Part shown: positions 55,775-64,000 of the stretch, one piece after another
Position numbering within the stretch: the first letter of the stretch is position 1
Layout: the number at the start of each line of letters is the position of its first letter
DNA from: Plasmopara viticola
Taxonomy: Eukaryota; Oomycota; Peronosporomycetes; Peronosporales; Peronosporaceae
DNA: 64,000 nt
Direction: 5' to 3'
Assembly (NCBI GenBank): GCA_001695595.3
Contig: MBPM02000072.1
Span: 1-64,000 of the forward strand
Position numbers and translations under genes: made by a program
Notes under the pieces: model-generated
Told to the model about the DNA's origin: nothing
Database searches by the model: none
The model's input: only the letters and a program-made list of their open reading frames with translations

Positions 55775-55856
55775 GTCAGTGTGCCCGAGTGGTCTAAGGG
55801 GGTAGACTCAAGTTCTACTGTGTTCGCACTCGTGGGTTCAAATCCCACCGCTGACA
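55775..55856 (+). tRNA. tRNA-Leu(CAA), type A
   Basis: 82 nt, consensus. Confidence 0.92.
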
Positions 55857-56112
55857 TGTCAACACTTTTTGGAGAAGCGAGTTTTGTCAGTGACGAAAGG
55901 CCGTGTTGCAAATCGTCGTCCTCACTCTTTAGCACTCGATTGCCACTTCTTTGTGAAAGTGAATCTTATCACACAAATTTGCCATCGTCTGTCTTCGTAC
56001 ACAGCATCTATTCATTAGCGGGACAGCAATACCGAGAAAAAAGGCAATGTAGTAAAGCAATGCTTGTCTGCTAAAAGTGTATGTTACTTGTAATGATCTA
56101 CTTAACAATCTA

Positions 56113-56194
56113 ATTAGTGTGCCCGAGTGGTCTAAGGAGGTAGACTCAAGTTCTACTGTGTTTGCACTCGTGGGTTCAAATCCCACCGCTGACA
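56113..56194 (+). tRNA. tRNA-Leu(CAA)-like, type B
   Basis: 82 nt, consensus body; the leader is shortened to AACAATCTAATTAG. Confidence 0.65.
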
Positions 56195-56489
56195 TGTCCA
56201 CACTTTTTCAAACAAACTAATTTTGTCAGCGACGAAAGCCCGTGTCCCAATCATTAATTTCATTCTATGTGCACTCTATTGCCGCATCTTTGTAGAAGTG
56301 AATCTCTCCAAAGAACTCGCCATGGATCACACTCGCCAGTCTTCATAGTCAGCATCTATTCGCTAGCTGGACAGCAGACCCAAATAAAATGAAGCAATGC
56401 AAATGTGAGTACAGCGATTCTCTTCTACTTAAAGTGTATGCTGCTCGTAGAATTGCATCTGAAACTGATGAGGATTACCCATCCACATT

Positions 56490-56571
56490 GTCAGTGTGCC
56501 CGAGTGGTCTAAGGGGGTAGACTCAAGTTCTACTGTGTTCGCACTCGTGGGTTCAAATCCCACCGCTGACA
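56490..56571 (+). tRNA. tRNA-Leu(CAA), type A
   Basis: 82 nt, consensus. Confidence 0.92.
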
Positions 56572-56852
56572 TGTCAACACTTTTTGGAGAAGCGAATTTT
56601 GTCAGTGACGAAAGGCCGTGTTGCAAATCGTCGTCCTCACTCTTTAGCACTCGATTGCCACTTCTTTGTGAAAGTGAATCTTATCACACAAATTTGCCAT
56701 CGTCTGTCTTCGTACACAGCATCTATTCATTAGCGGGACAGCAATACCGAGAAAAAAGGCAATGTGGTTGCTAGTAAAGCAATGCTTGTCTGCTAAAAGT
56801 GTATGTTACTTGTAATGATCTACTTAACACCAATAAGCTTCTCATCTCTTCA

Positions 56853-56934
56853 ATTAGTGTGCCCGAGTGGTCTAAGGAGGTAGACTCAAGTTCTACTGTG
56901 TTTGCACTCGTGGGTTCAAATCCCACCGCTGACA
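56853..56934 (+). tRNA. tRNA-Leu(CAA)-like, type B
   Basis: 82 nt, consensus. First unit with the edge-type leader (CAATAAGCTT). Confidence 0.65.
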
Positions 56935-57229
56935 TGTCCACACTTTTTCAAACAAACTAATTTTGTCAGCGACGAAAGCCCGTGTCCCAATCATTAATTT
57001 CATTCTATGTGCACTCTATTGCCGCATCTTTGTAGAAGTGAATCTCTCCAAAGAACTCGCCATGGATCACACTCGCCAGTCTTCATAGTCAGCATCTATT
57101 CGCTAGCTGGACAGCAGACCCAAATAAAATGAAGCAATGCAAATGTGAGTACAGCGATTCTCTTCTACTTAAAGTGTATGCTGCTCGTAGAATTGCATCT
57201 GAAACTGATGAGGATTACCCATCCACATT

Positions 57230-57311
57230 GTCAGTGTGCCCGAGTGGTCTAAGGGGGTAGACTCAAGTTCTACTGTGTTCGCACTCGTGGGTTCAAATCC
57301 CACCGCTGACA
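57230..57311 (+). tRNA. tRNA-Leu(CAA), type A
   Basis: 82 nt, consensus. Confidence 0.92.
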
Positions 57312-57594
57312 TGTCAACACTTTTTGGAGAAGCGAATTTTGTCAGTGACGAAAGGCCGTGTTGCAAATCGTCGTCCTCACTCTTTAGCACTCGATTGCCA
57401 CTTCTTTGTGAAAGTGAATCTTATCACACAAATTTGCCATCGTCTGTCTTCGTACACAGCATCTATTCATTAGCGGGACAGCAATACCGAGAAAAAAGGC
57501 AATGTGGTTGCTAGTAAAGCAATGCTTGTCTGCTAAAAGTGTATGTTACTTGTAATGATCTACTTAACACCAATAAGGTTTACTCATCTCTTCA

Positions 57595-57676
57595 ATTAGT
57601 GTGCCCGAGTGGTCTAAGGAGGTAGACTCAAGTTCTACTGTGTTTGCACTCGTGGGTTCAAATCCCACCGCTGACA
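57595..57676 (+). tRNA. tRNA-Leu(CAA)-like, type B
   Basis: 82 nt, consensus; leader AATAAGGTTTACTC. Confidence 0.65.
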
Positions 57677-57971
57677 TGTCCACACTTTTTCAAACAAACT
57701 AATTTTGTCAGCGACGAAAGCCCGTGTCCCAATCATTAATTTCATTCTATGTGCACTCTATTGCCGCATCTTTGTAGAAGTGAATCTCTCCAAAGAACTC
57801 GCCATGGATCACACTCGCCAGTCTTCATAGTCAGCATCTATTCGCTAGCTGGACAGCAGACCCAAATAAAATGAAGCAATGCAAATGTGAGTACAGCGAT
57901 TCTCTTCTACTTAAAGTGTATGCTGCTCGTAGAATTGCATCTGAAACTGATGAGGATTACCCATCCACATT

Positions 57972-58053
57972 GTCAGTGTGCCCGAGTGGTCTAAGGGGGT
58001 AGACTCAAGTTCTACTGTGTTCGCACTCGTGGGTTCAAATCCCACCGCTGACA
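57972..58053 (+). tRNA. tRNA-Leu(CAA), type A
   Basis: 82 nt, consensus. Confidence 0.92.
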
Positions 58054-58336
58054 TGTCAACACTTTTTGGAGAAGCGAATTTTGTCAGTGACGAAAGGCCG
58101 TGTTGCAAATCGTCGTCCTCACTCTTTAGCACTCGATTGCCACTTCTTTGTGAAAGTGAATCTTATCACACAAATTTGCCATCGTCTGTCTTCGTACACA
58201 GCATCTATTCATTAGCGGGACAGCAATACCGAGAAAAAAGGCAATGTGGTTGCTAGTAAAGCAATGCTTGTCTGCTAAAAGTGTATGTTACTTGTAATGA
58301 TCTACTTAACACCAATAAGGTTTACTCATCTCTTCA

Positions 58337-58418
58337 ATTAGTGTGCCCGAGTGGTCTAAGGAGGTAGACTCAAGTTCTACTGTGTTTGCACTCGTGGGTT
58401 CAAATCCCACCGCTGACA
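58337..58418 (+). tRNA. tRNA-Leu(CAA)-like, type B
   Basis: 82 nt, consensus. Confidence 0.65.
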
Positions 58419-58714
58419 TGTCCACACTTTTTCAAACAAACTAATTTTGTCAGCGACGAAAGCCCGTGTCCCAATCATTTAATTTCATTCTATGTGCACT
58501 CTATTGCCGCATCTTTGTAAAAGTGAATCTCTCCAAAGAACTCGCCATGGATCACACTCGCCAGTCTTCATAGTCAGCATCTATTCGCTAGCTGGACAGC
58601 AGACCCAAATAAAATGAAGCAATGCAAATGTGAGTACAGCGATTCTCTTCTACTTAAAGTGTATGCTGCTCGTAGAATTGCATCTGAAACTGATGAGGAT
58701 TACCCATCCACATT

Positions 58715-58796
58715 GTCAGTGTGCCCGAGTGGTCTAAGGGGGTAGACTCAAGTTCTACTGTGTTCGCACTCGTGGGTTCAAATCCCACCGCTGACA
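58715..58796 (+). tRNA. tRNA-Leu(CAA), type A
   Basis: 82 nt, consensus. Confidence 0.92.
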
Positions 58797-59078
58797 TGTC
58801 AACACTTTTTGGAGAAGCGAATTTTGTCAGTGACGAAAGGCCGTGTTGCAAATCGTCGTCCTCACTCTTTAGCACTCGATTGCCACTTCTTTGTGAAAGT
58901 GAATCTTATCACACAAATTTGCCATCGTCTGTCTTCGTACACAGCATCTATTCATTAGCGGGACAGCAATACCGAGAAAAAAGGCAATGTGGTTGCTAGT
59001 AAAGCAATGCTTGTCTGCTAAAAGTGTATGTTACTTGTAATGATCTACTTAACACCAATAAGCTTACTCATCTCTTCA

Positions 59079-59160
59079 ATTAGTGTGCCCGAGTGGTCTA
59101 AGGAGGTAGACTCAAGTTCTACTGTGTTTGCACTCGTGGGTTCAAATCCCACCGCTGACA
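59079..59160 (+). tRNA. tRNA-Leu(CAA)-like, type B
   Basis: 82 nt, consensus. Confidence 0.65.
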
Positions 59161-59452
59161 TGTCCACACTTTTTCAAACAAACTAATTTTGTCAGCGACG
59201 AAAGCCCGTGTCCCAATCATTATCATTCTATGTGCACTCTGTTGCCGCATCTTTGTAAACGTGAATCTCTCCAAAGAACTCGCCATGGATCACACTCGCC
59301 AGTCTTCATAGTCAGCATCTATTCGCTAGCTGGACAGCAGACCCAAATAAAATGAAGCAATGCAAATGTGAGTACAGCGATTCTCTTCTACTTAAAGTGT
59401 ATGCTGCTCGTAGAATTGCATCTGAAACTGATGAGGATTACCCATCCACATT

Positions 59453-59534
59453 GTCAGTGTGCCCGAGTGGTCTAAGGGGGTAGACTCAAGTTCTACTGTG
59501 TTCGCACTCGTGGGTTCAAATCCCACCGCTGACA
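59453..59534 (+). tRNA. tRNA-Leu(CAA), type A
   Basis: 82 nt, consensus. Confidence 0.92.
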
Positions 59535-59814
59535 TGTCAACACTTTTTGGAGAAGCGAATTTTGTCAGTGACGAAAGGCCGTGTTGCAAATCGTCGTCCT
59601 CACTCTTTAGCACTCGATTGCCACTTCTTTGTGAAAGTGAATCTTATCACACAAATTTGCCATCGTCTGTCTTCGTACACAGCATCTATTCATTAGCGGG
59701 ACAGCAATACCGAGAAAAAAGGCAATGTGGTTGCTAGTAAAGCAATGCTTCTGCTAAAAGTGTATGTTACTTGTAATGATCTACTTAACACCAATAAGGT
59801 TTACTCAATCTTCA

Positions 59815-59896
59815 ATTAGTGTGCCCGAGTGGTCTAAGGAGGTAGACTCAAGTTCTACTGTGTTTGCACTCGTGGGTTCAAATCCCACCGCTGACA
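59815..59896 (+). tRNA. tRNA-Leu(CAA)-like, type B
   Basis: 82 nt, consensus. Confidence 0.65.
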
Positions 59897-60191
59897 TGTC
59901 CACACTTTTTCAAACAAACTAATTTTGTCAGCGACGAAAGCCCGTGTCCCAATCATTTATTTCATTCTATGTGCACTCTATTGCCGCATCTTTGTAGAAG
60001 TGAATCTCTCCAAAGAACTCGCCATGGATCACACTCGCCAGTCTTCATAGTCAGCATCTATTCGCTAGCTGGACAGCAGACCCAAATAAAATGAAGCAAT
60101 GCAAATGTGAGTACAGCGATTCTCTTCTACTTAAAGTGTATGCTGCTCGTAGAATTGCATCTGAAACTGATGAGGATTACCCGTCCACATT

Positions 60192-60272
60192 GTCAGTGTG
60201 CCCGAGTGGTCTAAGGGGTAGACTCAAGTTCTACTGTGTTCGCACTCGTGGGTTCAAATCCCACCGCTGACA
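60192..60272 (+). tRNA. tRNA-Leu(CAA), type A, one G short
   Basis: 81 nt with GGGG; first copy preceded by CCGTCCACATT instead of CCATCCACATT. Confidence 0.8.
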
Positions 60273-60554
60273 TGTCAACACTTTTTGGAGAAGCGAATTT
60301 TGTCAGTGACGAAAGGCCGTGTTGCAAATCGTCGTCCTCACTCTTTAAGCACTCGATTGCCACTTCTTTGTGAAAGTGAATCTATCACACAAATTTGCCA
60401 TCGTCTGTCTTCGTACACAGCATCTATTCATTAGCGGGACAGCAATACCGAGAAAAAAGGCAATGTGGTTGCTAGTAAAGCAATGCCTGTCTGCTAAAAG
60501 TGTATGTTACTTGTAATGATCTACTTAACACCAATAAGGTTACTCATCTCTTCA

Positions 60555-60636
60555 ATTAGTGTGCCCGAGTGGTCTAAGGAGGAAGACTCAAGTTCTACTG
60601 TGTTTGCACTCGTGGGTTCAAATCCCACCGCTGACA
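60555..60636 (+). tRNA. tRNA-Leu(CAA)-like, type B, anticodon stem mismatch
   Basis: 82 nt. The anticodon stem reads GAAGA against TCTAC, an A-A clash in the second pair, shared with the next three B copies. Confidence 0.5.
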
Positions 60637-60931
60637 TGTCCACACTTTTTCAAACAAACTAATTTTGTCAGCGACGAAAGCCCGTGTCCCAATCATTTAT
60701 TTCATTCTATGTGCACTCTATTGCCGCATCTTTGTAGAAGTGAATCTCTCCAAAGAACTCGCCATGGATCACACTCGCCAGTCTTCATAGTCAGCATCTA
60801 TTCGCTAGCTGGACAGCAGACCCAAATAAAATGAAGCAATGCAAATGTGAGTACAGCGATTCTCTTCTACTTAAAGTGTATGCTGCTCGTAGAATTGCAT
60901 CTGAAACTGATGAGGATTACCCGTCCACATT

Positions 60932-61013
60932 GTCAGTGTGCCCGAGTGGTCTCAAGGGGTAGACTCAAGCTCTACTGTGTTCGCACTCGTGAATTCAAAT
61001 CCCACCGCTGACA
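60932..61013 (+). pseudogene. type A tRNA-Leu(CAA), damaged
   Basis: 82 nt with CTCAAGGGG in the D arm, CAAGCTC after the anticodon, and T stem GTGAA against CCCAC (two mismatches, B box altered). Confidence 0.6.
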
Positions 61014-61296
61014 TGTCAACACTTTTTGGAGAAGCGAATTTTGTCAGTGACGAAAGGCCGTGTTGCAAATCGTCGTCCTCACTCTTTAAGCACTCGATTG
61101 CCACTTCTTTGTGAAAGTGAATCTATCACACAAATTTGCCATCGTCTGTCTTCGTACACAGCATCTATTCATTAGCGGGACAGCAATACCGAGAAAAAAG
61201 GCAATGTGGTTGCTAGTAAAGCAATGCCTGTCTGCTAAAAGTGTATGTTACTTGTAATGATGTACTTAACACCAATAAGGTTTACTCATATCTTCA

Positions 61297-61378
61297 ATTA
61301 GTGTGCCCGAGTGGTCTAAGGAGGAAGACTCAAGTTCTACTGTGTTTGCACTCGTGGGTTCAAATCCCACCGCTGACA
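61297..61378 (+). tRNA. tRNA-Leu(CAA)-like, type B, anticodon stem mismatch
   Basis: 82 nt; GAAGA/TCTAC as in the copy at 60555. Confidence 0.5.
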
Positions 61379-61673
61379 TGTCCACACTTTTTCAAACAAA
61401 CTAATTTTGTCAGCGACGAAAGCCCGTGTCCCAATCATTTATTTCATTCTATGTGCACTCTATTGCCGCATCTTTGTAGAAGTGAATCTCTCCAAAGAAC
61501 TCGCCATGGATCACACTCGCCAGTCTTCATAGTCAGCATCTATTCGCTAGCTGGACAGCAGACCCAAATAAAATGAAGCAATGCAAATGTGAGTACAGCG
61601 ATTCTCTTCTACTTAAAGTGTATGCTGCTCGTAGAATTGCATCTGAAACTGATGAGGATTACCCGTCCACATT

Positions 61674-61755
61674 GTCAGTGTGCCCGAGTGGTCTAAGGGG
61701 GTAGACTCAAGTTTTACTGTGTTCGCACTCGTGGGTTCAAATCCCACCGCTGACA
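61674..61755 (+). tRNA. tRNA-Leu(CAA), type A
   Basis: 82 nt. TTTAC in the anticodon stem gives a tolerable G-U pair; the T arm is intact. Confidence 0.8.
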
Positions 61756-62038
61756 TGTCAACACTTTTTGGAGAAGCGAATTTTGTCAGTAACGAAAGGC
61801 CGTGTTGCAAATCGTCGTCCTCACTCTTTAAGCACTCGATTGCCACTTCTTTGTGAAAGTGAATCTATCACACAAATTTGCCATCGTCTGTCTTCGTACA
61901 CAGCATCTATTCATTAGCGGGACAGCAATACCGAGAAAAAAGGCAATGTGGTTGCTAGTAAAGCAATGCCTGTCTGCTAAAAGTGTGTGTTACTTGTAAT
62001 GATGTACTTAACACCAATGAGGTTTACTCATCTCTTCA

Positions 62039-62120
62039 ATTAGTGTGCCCGAGTGGTCTAAGGAGGAAGACTCAAGTTCTACTGTGTTTGCACTCGTGGG
62101 TTCAAATCCCACCGCTGACA
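62039..62120 (+). tRNA. tRNA-Leu(CAA)-like, type B, anticodon stem mismatch
   Basis: 82 nt; GAAGA/TCTAC. Confidence 0.5.
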
Positions 62121-62415
62121 TGTCCACACTTTTTCAAACAAACTAATTTTGTCAGCGACGAAAGCCCGTGTCCCAATCATTTATTTCATTCTATGTGCAC
62201 TCTATTGCCGCATCTTTGTAGAAGTGAATCTCTCCAAAGAACTCGCCATGGATCACACTCGCCAGTCTTCATAGTCAGCATCTATTCGCTAGCTGGACAG
62301 CAGACCCAAATAAAATGAAGCAATGCAAATGTGAGTACAGCGATTCTCTTCTACTTAAAGTGTATGCTGCTCGTAGAATTGCATCTGAAACTGATGAGGA
62401 TTACCCGTCCACATT

Positions 62416-62497
62416 GTCAGTGTGCCCGAGTGGTCTAAGGGGGTAGACTCAAGTTCTACTGTGTTCGCACTCGTGAATTCAAATCCCACCGCTGACA
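62416..62497 (+). tRNA. tRNA-Leu(CAA), type A, T stem damaged
   Basis: 82 nt; T stem GTGAA against CCCAC with two mismatches (GAATTC variant). Confidence 0.55.
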
Positions 62498-62781
62498 TGT
62501 CAACACTTTTTGGAGAAGCGAATTTTGTCAGTGACGAAAGGCCGTGTTGCAAATCGTCGTCCTCACTCTTTAAGCACTCGATTGCCACTTCTTTGTGAAA
62601 GTGAATCCTATCACACAAATTTGCCATCGTCTGTCTTCGTACACAGCATCTATTCATTAGCGGGACAGCAATACCAAGAAAAAAGGCAATGTGGTTGCTA
62701 GTAAAGCAATGCCTGTCTGCTAAAAGTGTATGTTACTTGTAATGATGTACTTAACACCAATAAGGTTTACTCATATCTTCA

Positions 62782-62863
62782 ATTAGTGTGCCCGAGTGGT
62801 CTAAGGAGGAAGACTCAAGTTCTACTGTGTTTGCACTCGTGGGTTCAAATCCCACCGCTGACA
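62782..62863 (+). tRNA. tRNA-Leu(CAA)-like, type B, anticodon stem mismatch
   Basis: 82 nt; GAAGA/TCTAC. Confidence 0.5.
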
Positions 62864-63158
62864 TGTCCACACTTTTTCAAACAAACTGATTTTGTCAGCG
62901 ACGAAAGCCCGTGTCCCAATCATTTATTTCATTCTATGTGCACTCTATTGCCGCATCTTTGTAGAAGTGAATCTCTCCAAAGAACTCGCCATGGATCACA
63001 CTCGCCAGTCTTCATAGTCAGCATCTATTCGCTAGCTGGACAGCAGACCCTGATAAAATGAAGCAATGCAAATGTGAGTACAGCGATTCTCTTCTACTTA
63101 AAGTGTATGCTGCTCGTAGAATTGCATCTGAAACTGATGAGGATTACCCGTCCACATT

Positions 63159-63240
63159 GTCAGTGTGCCCGAGTGGTCTAAGGGGGTAGACTCAAGTTCT
63201 ACTGTGTTCGCACTCGTGAATTCAAATCCCACCGCTGACA
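63159..63240 (+). tRNA. tRNA-Leu(CAA), type A, T stem damaged
   Basis: 82 nt; same GAATTC variant as the copy at 62416. Last recognisable dimer member. Confidence 0.55.
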
Positions 63241-63523
63241 TGTCAACACTTTTTGGAGAAGCGAATTTCGTTAGTGAGGAAAGGCCGTGTTGCAAATCGT
63301 CGTCCTCACTCTTTAGCACTCGATTGCCACTTCTTTGTGAAAGTGAATCTTATCACACAAATTTGCCATCGTCTGTCTTCGTACACAGCGTCTATTCATT
63401 AGCGGGACAGCAATACTGAGAAAAAAGGCAATGTGGTTGCTAGTAAAGCAATGCTTGTCTGCTAAAAGTGTACGTTACTTTTAATGATCTACTTAACACC
63501 AATAAGGTTTATTCATCTCTTCA

Positions 63524-63605
63524 ATTAGTGTGCCCGAGTGGTCTAAGTCGGTAGACTCGAGTTCTATTGTGCTCGCACTCCTAAATTCAGATCCCTCTGC
63601 AGACA
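63524..63605 (+). pseudogene. Edge tRNA pseudogene, anticodon position CGA
   Basis: Aligns over 82 nt with the array genes, but the anticodon loop is CTCGAGT, the 3' acceptor strand TGCAGAC and the T arm CTAAATTCAGATCCCTC, which no longer pairs. The variable arm GTGCTCGCAC-like segment and TTTTTT stop remain. Confidence 0.8.
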
Positions 63606-63896
63606 TGTCCACACTTTTTTAAGAAGCGAATTTCGTCAGTGACGAGAGGCCGTGTTGCAAATCGTTGTCTGCAGTCTTTGTGCACTCGATTGCTGCATTT
63701 TTGTAAAAGTAAATCTTTTCAAAAGCAATTGCCAGGGATCACAAACGCTAGTCTTCGTACACAGCATCGATTCATTAGCCGCACATTAAAACCGAGACGA
63801 AAGGCAATGTGGTTGCGAGAAAAGCAATGCTTGTCTGCTTGATGGTTATAACTTGCAATGATTAACTTAAAACTGCCTAAGTTTACTCATTCACTA
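63606..63896 (+). repeat. Diverged monomer spacer at the array edge
   Basis: It carries landmarks of the A-to-B spacer (GGCCGTGTTGCAAATCG, GTACACAGCATC, GGCAATGTGGTTGC) together with GGGATCACA-like sequence seen in the B-to-A spacer. It therefore resembles the single monomer from which both spacers could have come. Confidence 0.75.
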
Positions 63897-63978
63897 ATTG
63901 GCGTGCCCGAGTGGCCTATGTGGGTAGACTTTAGTGCTCTTGTGCTCGCACTCGTGAGGACAAATCCCACCGCTGACA
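63897..63978 (+). pseudogene. Edge tRNA pseudogene, anticodon position TTA
   Basis: 82-nt alignment to the array gene with loop CTTTAGT, broken anticodon stem (GTAGA against GCTCT) and T arm GTGAGGACAAATCCCAC. The acceptor 3' end CGCTGACA is intact. It is followed by TTTT-containing sequence with no further array repeat to the window end. Confidence 0.75.
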
Positions 63979-64000
63979 CGTTGACCCTTTTGATTAAACG

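Larger units (their letters stand above)
25641..63896 (+). repeat. Tandem tRNA-Leu(CAA) array, right part
   Basis: The dimeric array resumes in the same phase and orientation after the retrotransposon and runs for about 38 kb. Removing the element and one copy of the 17-bp duplication makes both parts one continuous array. Order is regular from 44 to 56 kb. It is disturbed at 29.8-30.0, 32.3-33.0, 34.0-34.4, 35.2-35.6, 37.5-38.2, 40.1-40.8, 41.9-43.8 and 49.0 kb. From about 56.8 kb, units progressively carry shared variants (AATAAGG in the A-to-B spacer, CCGTCCACATT before A genes, GAATTC in the T arm), and the repeat ends in diverged monomers after 63.5 kb. Confidence 0.96.

Overview
The window is eukaryotic nuclear DNA. 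About 56 kb of it is one tandem array of short intron-less tRNA-Leu genes with anticodon CAA (they read UUG codons). A single 7.8 kb non-LTR retrotransposon (LINE) interrupts the array. Internal A and B boxes, an oligo-T Pol III stop after each gene, no encoded CCA, and a LINE with APE-type endonuclease and reverse transcriptase all argue for a eukaryote. The reverse transcriptase and ORF1 resemble what I remember of L1/Tx1-like elements of oomycetes (Phytophthora relatives); that placement is inference.

Layout: 1-17824 is the left part of the array, 17825-25640 the retrotransposon (coding on the minus strand), 25641 to about 63900 the right part, and the last 500 bases the decaying edge of the array. 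I count 153 full-length tRNA-like genes (72 type A, 71 type B, 8 A/B hybrids, 2 edge pseudogenes) plus one 16-nt fragment, all on the plus strand.

The repeat is a dimer of about 740 bp: type A gene, about 281 bp spacer, type B gene, about 294 bp spacer. The two spacers are diverged relatives, so the dimer came from a duplicated monomer of about 370 bp. Terms used in the entries: numbers are linear positions in the 82-nt gene. Type A starts GTCAGTG, which pairs with CGCTGAC at its 3' end; it has CCC/GGG as D stem, and TTCG caps its variable arm. Type B starts ATTAGTG (A1 faces C81), has GGAGG instead of GGGGG (C10 faces A26), and TTTG caps its variable arm. Both share anticodon stem GTAGA/TCTAC, loop CTCAAGT, T arm GTGGG-TTCAAAT-CCCAC and discriminator A.

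The retrotransposon cut the sense strand of a type A gene after nt 16, in the D loop and A box, and left a 17-bp target duplication. Because the duplication covers the whole 5' part of the gene, a complete tRNA gene is re-formed at its 5' end. The element has three overlapping minus-strand frames (ORF1a, ORF1b, ORF2), no disabling stop in ORF2, and a 3' UTR with duplicated hairpins. It therefore looks young.

The remaining reading frames in the array are by-products of a highly conserved repeat and are not annotated as genes.
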